Shown in pieces: positions 45,846 through 56,577 of a stretch of DNA of 64,000 nt; the first letter of the stretch is position 1, and each line of letters opens with the position of its first letter. Position numbers and translations under genes: made by a program. Below the pieces are notes generated by a model. It was given only the letters and a program-made list of their open reading frames with translations. It had not been told where the DNA came from and did no database searches. Source of the DNA: Ypsolopha sequella (Eukaryota; Arthropoda; Insecta; Lepidoptera; Ypsolophidae); contig CAKOHE010000044.1 in assembly GCA_934047225.1 (NCBI GenBank), forward strand, positions 783,155 through 847,154, written 5' to 3'.

Positions 45846-48605
45846 TTAGTGTTTTCTGTTCAGTCCATGGTTGTAGTGGGCACCAAGTGACCAGATGTAG
45901 GACGACTCCCAGGTCCTAAGGTCAATGTCAGTTAGTGGAGGGTGAAATGATTTAATGACGCGAACGGTGAAGCAGTTATTGAAGGCTTGATTATGAGATC
46001 GGGCGTGTGTCGGGATAGGTAGAGTGTTATTTTGTACTGAGTCTGTTGTGTGTCGGTGATTGTTCATGCGGATGTGGAGAGCGTTTCTTGTTTCACCTAC
46101 ATAGAATGCGGGGCAGAGTCGACATTCTAGCAGGTATATACAGTTCGCTGTTTTGCATGAGGAGTTACGTTGTGCTTTGTATGTATTCGATGTGTGATGT
46201 GTGTTAATTTGTGTGTCTGGTTTGATCAGGGGACAGGTTTTGCAGCGAGGTTGTTGACATGGGGTTGTTCCAGGTGAAGTTATTGATTGGTGGAGTGATT
46301 GTGTGGGTCTTGTTTTTGTGAGTGATGACTTTAAGTTTGGGTTTTGTCTGTAGCAAATTTGTGGATTTAAGGGGAGTAGGTTTTTTGTGTCATCGTGTTG
46401 TCGGAGTATAGGTATGAAGTCTTTGATAAGTTGTGTAAGTTTATGGCTACCGTGGAAATATGTGGTGATTAATCTTGGGTGATCTGATGAGTTCTTGTGT
46501 TTGTTCTGTGGGTTATGAAATCTTGGTCTGTCATGTATATGTTTTTGTAGGAATGCTTCGGGGTAGTTTCTATTGCGGAGACATTCGTGTATTTTGTTAT
46601 GGTAGTGGTTAAGTGAGGTATGGGTATTGCAGATTCGATGGCCGTGGAGTGAAAGTGAGTATGGAATGGATTTTTTTATGTGTGATGGATGACAACTATA
46701 GTAATCAAGATATTCTAATTTGTTTGTGGGCTTGAAATGTACGCCAGTGTTTATTTGGTTGTTGTGATTAATGGTGATGTCGACGTCAAGGAAAGTTATT
46801 TTATGTAAGGATATGTTATGGGTGAATCTAAGTGATGAATGATTGTTCAGTCTGTCAAGGAATTTACAGAAGGAGTCGCTACTGTGTGGCCAGATCATAA
46901 AGATGTCGTCAATGAATCTTTTCCACACAGGAGGTTTCAACGGTTCTGTAGATAGAAAACTGGTTTCAACTGTACCCATGAATATGTTTGCGTAACTTGG
47001 TGCCATCCGAGTACCCATGGCCGTCCCTTTTAATTGGTGATAGTATGTATTTTCAAAATTAAAGTAGTTGTTATTTAATATGATGTCTGCGAGGGTGGTG
47101 ATGAAGTCGGTTGATGGATGGTGTGGTAGGGATCGGGTATTTAGTTGGTAACGGAGTGCTGCAAGGCCATCGGCGTGCGGAATATTGGTATAGAGGGATA
47201 TAACGTATATTGTGACTAAAAAAAGTGGTGTGTTGTTTGGTAACTGTATTGAATTAATAATTTGGAGGAAATGGTTGGTGTCTTTCACATAGGATGATAA
47301 TTCTTTGACTAATGGTTGTATGTGGTAATCTACAAATGATGATATTCTTTCTGTCGGTGCGTCATAGGACGCAACGATAGGACGGCCTGGATTGTTGGTC
47401 TTGTGAATTTTTGGCAACATATAAAAATGTGGGGTTCTCGGATGACTAGGTATCAGGAGTTCAATATCAGTCTCAGATAGGCCTTCAGATTCACCTCTTG
47501 TGTGGAGCATGTCACAGACCAAGTCAACAATCTGCTCACATGGGTCACTTGGTGCGACAGAATAAAAGGTCGAGTCAATCAGTTGCCTAAGTCCTTCGGA
47601 AATGTAGTCTTCTTTGTTAATTATTACGGTTGTTGATCCTTTGTCTGCGGTGGTAATTATGATGTCATTGTTGTTTTGAAGTTTTTTTAGGGATTCTTTT
47701 TCTTTATAGGTAAGGTTTTGCGTTTTGTCTTGTAGACTATTTATATATCTGTCATCTGACAATTTTGCGAAAAGGCTGGTTAAAAATGTTTCGATAGGAT
47801 GGTTTGGAGGTAGTGGTGGTGGTTCGTTAGGTGATGGTGGTTTGAATTTTTGTAGAGCTGCGTGTGTATTGTTATTATGGTGACATGGGTTAGTTTCCCA
47901 GTAATGTTTCCATTTTAGCTTGCGCCCGAATCTCACGAAATCGTTCAACAATTTAATATTGTCAAGTTTTTTTGTGGGACAAAATGATAGCCCTTTGTTC
48001 AACACGGCTCTATCTTCAGGAGTTAATTGAACTGAAGATAGATTTACTATAGTGTCAGTGGTGGGCGTTTTATCATAATGTATATAGTATCCCGGCGGAG
48101 GAGGTGGAAGAATAGAGAATGGGTTAGAGAGTACTATCGGAGTTAGGTTTAGATCTGCAGGAATATTTATTTGTTGGTATCTTAATGGTAGATTAATTTT
48201 GTTTTGTTTGTAATATTTTTGTAGATTTTTTAGTTTTATTTGTGATTTGATTTGCTCCTGAGAGATATTCCTCGTAGCTTTTGAGAGGAGCGTTTGTATT
48301 TTTAAAAACAGATGAGGAAAGGCGATAAGGCTGACTTTTAAAAGTGCATCTAGCTTATTTTTCTGATCTGTGCAGATGTGTATATATTGTATGTAGAGCA
48401 TGTGTGTAGAGTGTAAGGCGTTCATGTAGTTAACCATAATCCTGTTGCTTCTGATTATTGGTGGTATTGCACTGAGGGCAATTTTTGGTATCAGCCCTTT
48501 CGGTGCTGCACCAATTTCCAAACATTTTCCTAAAAATTGTAAATGGGTATAATATTGGGAAAGTTTGGCTGTTATATTTTTTATTTTATTTACGATTTCC
48601 TTCAT
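45846..48605 (-). CDS. Penelope-like element ORF: reverse transcriptase plus GIY-YIG endonuclease (RT aspartate lost)
   Basis: An uninterrupted 919-codon frame. The N-terminus (CLEIGAAPKGLIPKI) is of the kind seen in Penelope-like elements. RT motifs follow: TADKGSTTVI, LPKIHKTNNPGRPIVAS, then TIYVISLYTNIP (about 465-476), GTAMGTRMAPSYANIFMG, FIDDIF with its DD at 566-567, and FLDVDI. The C-terminus holds CIYLLECRLC and YVGET (835-839), then RMNNHRH and WESSYIW, i.e. a GIY-YIG nuclease. The element would copy itself by target-primed reverse transcription. However, the first catalytic Asp, normally in TIDVxSLYTNIP, is Tyr at residue 467 (TAC at 47207-47205; one G-to-T change from GAC), so the RT is probably dead although the frame is intact. 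Flanking AT-rich DNA hides the element ends; it probably spans about 45440-48650. Confidence 0.93.
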   Translation of the reverse strand: MKEIVNKIKNITAKLSQYYTHLQFLGKCLEIGAAPKGLIPKIALSAIPPIIRSNRIMVNYMNALHSTHMLYIQYIHICTDQKNKLDALLKVSLIAFPHLFLKIQTLLSKATRNISQEQIKSQIKLKNLQKYYKQNKINLPLRYQQINIPADLNLTPIVLSNPFSILPPPPPGYYIHYDKTPTTDTIVNLSSVQLTPEDRAVLNKGLSFCPTKKLDNIKLLNDFVRFGRKLKWKHYWETNPCHHNNNTHAALQKFKPPSPNEPPPLPPNHPIETFLTSLFAKLSDDRYINSLQDKTQNLTYKEKESLKKLQNNNDIIITTADKGSTTVIINKEDYISEGLRQLIDSTFYSVAPSDPCEQIVDLVCDMLHTRGESEGLSETDIELLIPSHPRTPHFYMLPKIHKTNNPGRPIVASYDAPTERISSFVDYHIQPLVKELSSYVKDTNHFLQIINSIQLPNNTPLFLVTIYVISLYTNIPHADGLAALRYQLNTRSLPHHPSTDFITTLADIILNNNYFNFENTYYHQLKGTAMGTRMAPSYANIFMGTVETSFLSTEPLKPPVWKRFIDDIFMIWPHSSDSFCKFLDRLNNHSSLRFTHNISLHKITFLDVDITINHNNQINTGVHFKPTNKLEYLDYYSCHPSHIKKSIPYSLSLHGHRICNTHTSLNHYHNKIHECLRNRNYPEAFLQKHIHDRPRFHNPQNKHKNSSDHPRLITTYFHGSHKLTQLIKDFIPILRQHDDTKNLLPLNPQICYRQNPNLKSSLTKTRPTQSLHQSITSPGTTPCQQPRCKTCPLIKPDTQINTHHTSNTYKAQRNSSCKTANCIYLLECRLCPAFYVGETRNALHIRMNNHRHTTDSVQNNTLPIPTHARSHNQAFNNCFTVRVIKSFHPPLTDIDLRTWESSYIWSLGAHYNHGLNRKH

Positions 48606-48649
48606 TTACGTTAAAATTTAAGTAAGAAGGTTCTTATTTGATTAATTGG

Positions 48650-50132
48650 CACGTTGCGAGTATTTATGTTCATCAAAATTATACTGACTTTGACAGAAGG
48701 CTGTAACAGATGATCAAGATTTTGGTATTTGTCAAAAATGCACAAAGGAGCATATAACAATAATTAAAGATGTTTTTGAAACGTGGATACGCTGAATTGA
48801 GACGGCAGTAAGAAGAACACAGTGTAACCTATATAGCACAAGATTAGAGTCCATCAAACGAGCAGCAATAATTGTGTGGGTTCTGTTCCATATGCCTGCT
48901 TCAAGCAGTCCTCATCGAGTTACGTATTGATATTGGAGACCGTCAATAGCCCTCTGAAGAATGGAGAGAAATCCTTTGAGTCTCTGGCTGCCTTCGAATG
49001 TCTTGCGCACACAATGCACTGTATGAAATCAACTGCAGCTCTTGGGACAAATGCACGTGTGGTTGCGTCTCTGCAGTTTTTCAATTATGCACCTCGACGT
49101 GATTCTTCAATCCTTGTTGCATAAAATCTTTTTATTGTTGTTCCACTCGAAAAGAGTTATTCGTTCATAAGTTTATAATATAATCACATGTGCGAGTAAT
49201 ACTTTAATAAATATATAATATTGCCTCTATTGGCCTTTTATTTGTTTTTTATTTTGATTTATTTTATTTTTGACGTAAAGATTATATTTTATGCTCTGTG
49301 CCTATTTGAGACCGAGGAGTCGTCGACCTTTATTTTGGTAAACTCGCTTGGCTTTACCAGAACCGTAGTACTTTATTATTCTTTTATTACCCATTATTTA
49401 CCATTTATTATTGTCTTCTACAATGTTAATTTATTTAATAAACGATACAGCAAACTAACCTAACCTATACATTACACTTACACTTATTGCACAAAAACAA
49501 AACAAAAGGGAATATTTACATTACTATACACCACACACCACTAGTTCATAATATTATACAAAATCGGAATCGTCAAATGCACTACACTACCACAAAAACA
49601 CCTGATATTAGCCAAAATTTTCTTTCCACTTTCTATGTGTTTTTCATTGCCCGAAATAAAGACATTTTATTTTTTTATTTTTGCGTGACGGGAGCGTGTC
49701 GTTTGACTCTAAGTGCCTGATTAAATTTAAAAGCAATAATCAAAATCGTTAGATCTTGTTTTGGTATTTTTTTTTTCAGGCGCTATTAAATATTTTCAAG
49801 CTTTTTCCTTCTAAAACAAATTGAATAAAAAAAGAATCTCATAGGAATCTTTACTTTTTTGAACCATACCTGAATATGTGATGTCTTCTGCATTTTAGTC
49901 CGTATTTGGTGAGAAACTGATGATAAACAGTTTCTTATTTTTATGACTTTGTAGTAACGCGTGAAGCTTATTATAGCTTTAAATGATAAATTATGTAAAA
50001 ACGAATTCCAAGGGGTCTTAGAATAAGGATCAACGTATGTTTACGCAAAGCTGCAATTTTCTAAAGCGACAGGATGCAGCGTCTTCGAAATTCTAAAATG
50101 TCGAATTTCACATTTTGTCCGGGATAATCGCC
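48650..50132. other. No recognised gene
   Basis: Right part of the TTAA-flanked block. Frames at 48876-49124, 49221-49463 and 49487-49720 resemble nothing I know. GC content is low. Confidence 0.45.
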
Positions 50133-50329
50133 TTAATTTCAAATAGAACAGCTGATTACTTGGTACAAGTACTTACAGCATTTAGCCGAAAAATTTTACG
50201 AGCGAACCGACAAAATTTTATGATAAGATTTCATTTCAAATGGAACAGCCGATTACTTGCGGTAAGTACTTACTTACTTACTTACTTAGTTAGTTAGTTA
50301 GTTAGTTAGTTTTAGTTAGTTAGTTAGTT

Positions 50330-50364
<35 letters not shown>

Positions 50365-50405
50365 TAGTTAGTTAGTTAGTTTTAGTTAGTTAGTTAGTTA
50401 GTTGG

Positions 50406-50486
<81 letters not shown>

Positions 50487-50508
50487 GACTTACTTACTTA
50501 CTTACTTA

Positions 50509-50574
<66 letters not shown>

Positions 50575-50655
50575 CACTCACTCACTCACTCACTCACTCA
50601 CTCACTCACTCACTCACTCACTCACTCACTCACTCACTCACTCACTCACTCACTC

Positions 50656-50698
<43 letters not shown>

Positions 50699-50703
50699 CA
50701 CTC

Positions 50704-50748
<45 letters not shown>

Positions 50749-51740
50749 AGTAGGTATACTATAAGCACTTGCAGCATTTAGCCAAAATGTTTACGAGCGA
50801 ACCGAAAATATTTATGATACGAGTAAGTATTTAATTTCAAATAGAACAGCCGATTATAAATACCAACTTACCACAGCATTTACCCGAAATTTTTATGAGC
50901 GAGCCGACAAAATTTTTGATTTTTATTCCATAATAGAACAATTGATTTAAGTTTTAAGTACCTACCTATCTAAAATACTAATGGTAAGTAGGTTTGGTAA
51001 GTAAGTACTCAAAATAGCATTCTGCCGAAATTCTTGTTTTTTTTTGTTTTAAGTAAGTAAGTAATTAAGTAAGTACCTACATACATACTTACATAATGAT
51101 TTGCTTTAAAATAACATAAGAAGGAGATGAATTTATCAAATTTACCTACCTACTGAAATTTTTACGAGCGAACCGACAAATTTTTTGATTTTAAATTTCA
51201 CCGATTTGAGTTTTTTTTTACCCTTTTCAATCGCTTTCTTTCCCGTTTAAGACTTCTAATATGTAGTTAGGTACGACTTACTTCGGTAATTCGGTACCTA
51301 CCGGAAATTACTGAAATTTTTACGAGCATACCGACTACATTGATTGATTTTAAACAGTCATACATAACATAAGACTTTTAATACTACCAAACCGACTAAA
51401 TGTTTGATTTTAAACTAGGTTGGTACAATGAAGTACCGACGTAAGTAGATACATAGTTGCGTCTGAAAAATAGTTGAAAATTTTTACGAGCGAACCGACT
51501 AAATGTTTTGATTTTAATTGACCTACTTTCAAACATGATAAGGGTACGTACCTACTAACTACCTACCTATATAGATAGGTAGGTAGGTACCTACCTACCT
51601 ACCTACGTAGTACACCTAGGTACTTACTGAAATTACTTACTTAAGCAGGTACCCTAGTTCTGGAAAACTGAAAATGCGCAATGGAAATTTAATTTTTATG
51701 AAACACCGAATTTTTTACGAGCAAACGTTCATTTTATTTC
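50133..51740 (+). repeat. Histone-spacer repeat: recurring ACGAGCGAACCGAC motif
   Basis: The block (GAAATTTTTACGAGCGAACC then GACAAAATTT) recurs near 50190, 50780, 50885, 51160, 51309, 51480 and 51709, with a further copy at 42910. The first copies are preceded by AGAACAGCTGATTAC and CAGCATTTAGCC. Spacing is irregular (about 90-600 bp) because tetranucleotide arrays expanded between units. The rest is GTAAGTA/ACCTACCTA-rich simple DNA. No frame is supported. Confidence 0.85.
50270..50750 (+). repeat. Tetranucleotide array with changing motif
   Basis: Blocks in order: (CTTA)n, (GTTA)n with TTTTAGTTAG interruptions (50285-50405), (CTTA)n to about 50510, (CTTG)n 50511-50541, (CTTA)n, (CTCA)n 50574-50657, and (CTTA)n to 50748. 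The overlapping leucine/threonine frames of 79-87 codons are produced by the repeat. Confidence 0.95.
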
Positions 51741-53034
51741 AATTTATCTATATTTAGATAAGTATCTAGGTAGTCTAGTCTAGGGATACCAATTACTGAC
51801 TGATTTTCAATGGAAATAATATGTTCTCTCTATAGACGTTAAGTATGATACTCGTAGAAACCAGGAGGACCGACCGACCAAACGAGCGAGCGAGCGGCGG
51901 AGGCGCGTTGCCCGCCTTCGTCCTCGATTTATTCCGAGTGGGTATTATATCCGTGAACAGGGTCACGAAGCTCTTCCTTCTTCTCCTTCTGATGGACGTA
52001 TGTCCTTGCATTGCCGGCCTGTCTGTCTGCTTGCAGCACGACCAGCCCCAGCCGGCCAGCCGCCGGCCCGACTGCACCGTACACCGTCGACATAGACGCG
52101 ACGCGACGACACTCGACTCGACTCTGCCGCCACCCTACACGATACCGACGCCCGAAACGAACGTATTACTGAACCATACACTGCACGGGTCCTCCCTCCC
52201 TCGGCACTGACACCGTTCTTCTCGTTTCTCTTCCATTTTAATGGAAAAATTTATGAAAAATTCGACCACGTCGTCGCAGAGGAACCTACTTCGCGACTTC
52301 CCGCACTCTCCCCTAGTAATCACCGCCTCCCACCTACCTATCTCTATGTCTGTCGAACCGACAATTATCCTTACTTGATTCAACTACAATCATAATCATC
52401 TGAATTTTCCTAAATTTTCTGTAAAAACCGATTTAATCGAACCCATGTTAGTGAAAACTTCTCTCCGCGAGCAAGGGAAATCGTCTCGCGACTAGCATCG
52501 CGTCCGTGTGGTAATGCTGCCGAACGGGGAGTATACAGTGCTACCAGTGCTGCCACCACGATAGCCGCTGACACGGGGGTTGAGACCGTGGACGAGTTTG
52601 TGTGCAGATTGGCGCGGGTCGCTATTTTACCGCGCTGACCACAGTCCACACGAACATCTACGAGCTCTCGCCCCTAACTACGACCGACCTACCTCCGGAC
52701 GTCCCTACCCCAGGGAGCTGCTGACCGACACGAAGACGAAAGTCCGAAGACGGACTGGGCCGCTGGTGACGTACCACCGGTGGCCATGAAGACTATAGGA
52801 CCTCACTCACACAGGCAACTAGTAGCCTATACTAGTTGCCCACCCCGGACCCGCGGGTAGTAGCCCGCGGGGATGAAGCCCGGGCAAAGATGAAGTCATC
52901 AAAAGATGAAGCCCTTCGGGCGGCCGAAGACGACCCGGCGTTGTGCTGCCACCTACCGTGCCGTGCACTTACTAACTCCGTTGGTTAGTCCGCTAGTGAT
53001 TTGATTTGATTCGTGAAGTAACGTAAACAACACA
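51741..53034. other. GC-rich region upstream of histone H1, no gene identified
   Basis: Composition changes sharply from about 51860 to 53030 (for example GCGAGCGAGCGGCGGAGGCG). Short frames on both strands are unrecognised. Two hairpins lie at 52816-52842 (GGCAACTAGTA / TACTAGTTGCC) and 52853-52872 (CCCGCGGG / CCCGCGGG), followed by GATGAAGCCC repeats at 52874-52916. I cannot say whether this is the H1 upstream region or the GC-rich 5' part of a retroelement. No TATA box or histone AC box is convincing before 53035. Confidence 0.45.
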
Positions 53035-53655
53035 ATGGCAGACACAGCAGTCGCGTCCGAGGCACCCGCACCCGCCACCCCTGCAAAGACACAGAAAGCA
53101 TCCACCGCTGCGAAGAAACCTAAAGCTAAGCCCACGCATCCCAAGACCTCTGAGATGGTAAACAACGCCATCAAGGAACTGAAGGAGCGCAGCGGCTCCT
53201 CCCTGCAGGCGATCAAGAAGTACTTCGCCGCGCAGTACAAGGTCGACGCCGAGAAACTCGCCCCGTTCATCAGGAAGTACCTTAAAAGTGCCGTTGAGTC
53301 CGGCGCACTCATCCAGACGAAGGGAAAGGGTGCCTCCGGCTCTTTCAAGCTAGAGAACACTGGCAAGAAACCCGCCGCTAAGGCCGGCCGTCCGTCCGCA
53401 GCCGCCTCTAAAAAGCAAACACCGAAAAAGGCGTCAGCCGGGGCCACCAAGAGGAAGACTGCTCCCGCATCTCCTTCGAAGGCGAAATCTGCAAAAGCTT
53501 CCACCAAGGAAAAGAAAACCGCCGCCGCAGCCAAAAAGAAACCTGCGAAAGGGAAAAGCGCCACGCCCGTCAAGGCCAGCAAGGCAAAAAAATATATAGT
53601 TTGGCTATATATAATCTATTGGCATCTATTTCGAGAAATCCTTGAAAACCCATAA
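53035..53655 (+). pseudogene. Histone H1 with C-terminal tail replaced by a repeat
   Basis: The ATG at 53035 starts a linker histone: an A/P/K-rich N-tail (1-34), then a winged-helix globular domain (about 35-107: [60 protein letters not shown]), then a K/A-rich tail with TPKK- and SPSK-type motifs to residue 186. The last 20 residues ([20 protein letters not shown]) are not histone. They come from the interspersed repeat starting at about 53587, and the stop at 53653-53655 lies in that repeat. As I recall, insect H1s usually run longer, so the tail end, 3' UTR and stem-loop are gone. The globular domain is intact; a shortened protein could in principle be made, but without the 3' processing signal it is probably a pseudogene. 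The orientation and the partner H4 fragment suggest a former histone cluster. Confidence 0.88.
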
Positions 53656-53815
53656 AAATGTATATCCTTGTCTCCAAAACAGGTGAACCAAAAAATATGA
53701 AAAAATCAAAAATGAAGCGGTTCAGAAATTCACGAAATAATATGACCAAATTAAATTTATCATCCACAATACGAACCCTAGGTACGCGAGTCTGACTCGC
53801 ACTTGGCCGGTTTTT
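53587..53815 (-). repeat. Interspersed repeat (AAGTGCGAGTC family) truncating histone H1
   Basis: The minus strand starts AAAACCGGCCAAGTGCGAGT and reads through the GGTTCACC...GGAGACAAGGATATACAT block to TTCAAGGATTTCTCGAAAT and TAGCCAAACTATATAT, matching the start of the 17.2-kb copy. It joins H1 coding DNA directly at about 53587. Confidence 0.7.
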
Positions 53816-54032
53816 TTACAGTATCTGACGGGGTCCTTTTGCATGTCGTTGTGGCTAAAGCCGGTCGAGTTCGAGTGTAGGGTTCGTCAGTTTTGAGAAA
53901 AGTGAGGAAAATGGTGTTTAAAATCTTGCCCGTAACTGTTTGTTGTGATAATACGAGTACCAAAAATTATTTACCAAATAATTGAAAAAGGTAGGTTTAA
54001 GTGGTAATTGTATCGATTCAGTGTAACACGAT

Positions 54033-54145
54033 TTAACTTATTTGACAGGACTAAACTTAATTTAAGTTTTGTGTCTTTTTCTTTCTGTATCGAAAAGACA
54101 AAGACAGGACGCTTATAATAAGGTTATTCCTGTCAAATAAGTTAA
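54033..54145. repeat. Short hairpin element, 113 bp
   Basis: TTAACTTATTTGACAGGA at 54033-54050 is answered by its exact complement at 54128-54145. Inside, a GTCTTTTTCTTTC / GAAAAGACAAAGAC segment extends the foldback. There is no coding capacity; MITE-like. Confidence 0.75.
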
Positions 54146-54169
54146 CGTTTTCCGTAATCATTAATCACC

Positions 54170-54400
54170 TATTTATTCCTATGATTTTTTCATATTTTTC
54201 GTTCCTCTAGTTTCGGAGATAATGGGGGGGATACACCTTTTTGTGGTTTTTCAAAGATTTATCGAAATCGGTGCAATTAAATAATCAACTTTATACTTTT
54301 CTAACCTAGAATACGATACCCGTTTACAAAATACTTTTTTCAATTTATTTCAATTTTTATTTCTCATTTATGTTAAATTTTTCTTGTATCACTATATTCT
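54170..54400 (+). repeat. Fragment of the AAGTGCGAGTC family body
   Basis: TTTCGGAGATAATGGGGGGG and TTTTTGTGGTTTTTCAAAGAT correspond to the internal part of the 17.6- and 18.4-kb copies. Confidence 0.55.
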
Positions 54401-56350
54401 TACTTAATACTTTATATTCTCTGCTGCAATTGTCACTTTATACCTTACTATACAATTATACATATTATGTATATAGTTTTTTTAAGGTATTTATTCAATA
54501 ACAAAATAGTACTGTTAATTCCTCATTCTCCAGCGGTATAAGAGTACGTCCCCACCGTAATAGAAGTTCACCGACATCGCACAATATGTTTGCGTCAGAA
54601 CCCGCGTTAGGAAAGCGAAATTCTACCGAGATCATCATACGTACGCGTCTATGCATGTGTGCGTCTGTTTTCGCTCCCGCGTCATCGAAGCGGCCTTCTG
54701 GTAGTATCTATTTTTTGCTAGAGGGTACGTTTCTTGACAATGGTTGTTCAGTATGATCACTAGAACAAATGTGTAGTTTTAGTGTGCGGGCGCATTCCGT
54801 TCGAACCTTGTCGAGGACGATTCTACAAATGGAATAAGGATGAAATTGAAGTCGCGTTTGATGTGTTCTTTTTATTTTTAGATTCAGTTGAGTCAAGTTT
54901 CTTGGAAGGAGGAAATCGACATTATAGAATATATATTTTTTTTATTTATTTAAACGTAACGCAGTACACGTAGATTCAAGGTTGCGTCCCGGCTTCGATT
55001 ATGTTGTAGTTTTATTTGTAGAATTTGTCGTCAAATTGTTATTTTAGTTGTTGAGAAAATTAATATTATCAACTTATAAAATACACACAATCACCACTGC
55101 TCACAACACCGAATTGAATTCGTGTTAGATCAGTGTTCACATTGAAATATTCAATTAGAGAAGGGCCTAATTTCAGAAACTTTTTTGCCCTTCATTATAA
55201 ATAATGCAGTTTCACGTATTCGTATCATTATAGGTCGTTTAATTTTGTTATAATTTAAATTACCATTAAATAAATGTCCATGGAATAGAAAGCAAATTTG
55301 TTGATTTTACAAAGTGTTGACGGTTAGTTTTCATAAAAGTACTTGAGAGTGGTTTCGTAGCCGTATTGTAAAAAACACGCTTAAACAGAACTTCGTGGTT
55401 ATTATTTTATAAAAACCCAGATAGTTACCAAGAAAAAAAGTGCCCTCTAATCGAAATACTGACCCAAGTTGTATATTATAAATATATATAACCACTTTTA
55501 TTAGACCATCTATGATAATAATATATAGGTAAATGTCTTCATAATTTAAAAAACCTAATCATTTGCGCTATGTGAAATTGTACGGGGTAATTACCTCCCC
55601 TACCCTTTTCCCGCCAGCCCCTCAACCCTCTACAATCTTTTTCTAAATATTTACCGAGTTCCATACCTAAAAGGCAAAAGGGAGCCCTATTAATGTCAGT
55701 TTACTGTCTCTCCGTTGGTCTGTCTATCCATCGATCCATCCGTATGTCACGGGCCTCTAGGTCATAGAGGAAATGAGGAAGAGATCTGAAATTTGAATAT
55801 TTATTATAGATTATTGACCAAAAACAAATTGTGTTGAATTAAAAATACAACTAATAACTTTTCAGAGAATCCAATACAAAAAAAGAGCTGGAAAATAAAT
55901 GTTTTCTTACCCTTGGCATATGGGCTATCAATTGATATCATATCTACAACTTATTTAGTAGAGTACATTTTTATTATTATTATTTTTTATCTTCAAATAA
56001 TAAATAATAAAATAAAGAAGTAAGTTTTAGACAATTTTTCTTACGGGGTCTATTTATAAACTAAGATACTAAGGAAATTGGAATTTCTGTATTTTATATG
56101 CCATATAAAATATTTAAACAACAAAGACTGAAAACATCGATTTATGTCTCGTATCTATAAAATAAAATAGATAAATATGTAATAATCTTACACATAGTTA
56201 TTGTAAAATCGAATATCGTATTTTAGTTATTACACTAATACCTTGTTACAGAAATTGTTTACGGTTTGTAACGCCCACTACCATTACATTACATTTAACT
56301 ATCTACCACTGGCAACACTGCAAAAGTCAAAAACAGTATCCCGTTATTCA
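54401..56350. other. No recognised gene; repeat end fragment at 55655-55790
   Basis: AT-rich DNA. At 55655-55790 an end fragment of the AAGTGCGAGTC family is visible (minus; CCATACCTAAAAGGC then CTGTCTCTCCGTTGGTCTGTC). The patch near 54540-54720 is somewhat GC-rich but not recognised. Frames at 54708-54973 are not supported. Confidence 0.45.
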
Positions 56351-56577
56351 CCCCCGGTTTCTGAAAGGCCAATCAAAGTTAACAGTAGATTAAAAAAACT
56401 TTAACCGCAAATAACGGTGAAAATAAAGCATATATGAAGTCTGAATAGTGATGAATCAATAATTAACTTAGTTAATTTTTGATTTCAATGTAAAATTCCC
56501 ACTTTTTCTGGCTTAATCCGCAGATAATTATTTTTTAATCTACTGTTAACATTGATTGGCCTTTCAGAAACCGGGGG
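56351..56577. mobile_element. MITE, 227 bp, TCA target duplication
   Basis: Terminal inverted repeats of about 48 bp start CCCCCGGTTTCTGAAAGG, continue to AACAGTAGATTAAAAAA, and are complementary at the other end. The flanks are TCA (56348-56350 and 56578-56580). The 3-bp duplication is compatible with a Harbinger-type element, but the ends do not match the Harbingers at 2.5 and 7.1 kb. Confidence 0.85.

Larger units (their letters stand above)
42959..50132. mobile_element. 7.2-kb composite insertion flanked by TTAA duplication
   Basis: TTAA occurs at 42955-42958 and 50133-50136. Deleting the block plus one TTAA rejoins two neighbouring units of the histone-spacer repeat in the phase seen elsewhere (TATTTAATTTCAAATAGAAC at about 50829). 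TTAA duplication is the hallmark of piggyBac-type transposons. The block ends (GGGAATCATTG at the left, complement of GGCGATTATCC at the right) are only weakly alike and no piggyBac transposase is seen, so the class is inference. It contains the 2.2-kb repeat and a nested Penelope element. Confidence 0.6.

Noticed and set aside
50510..50781. Three overlapping leucine/threonine/histidine repeat frames
   Set aside because: Translation of CTTA/CTCA microsatellites in three frames.
51845..52789. Short frames on both strands in the GC-rich region before H1
   Set aside because: Overlapping frames on opposite strands are expected in GC-rich DNA; none resembles a known protein.
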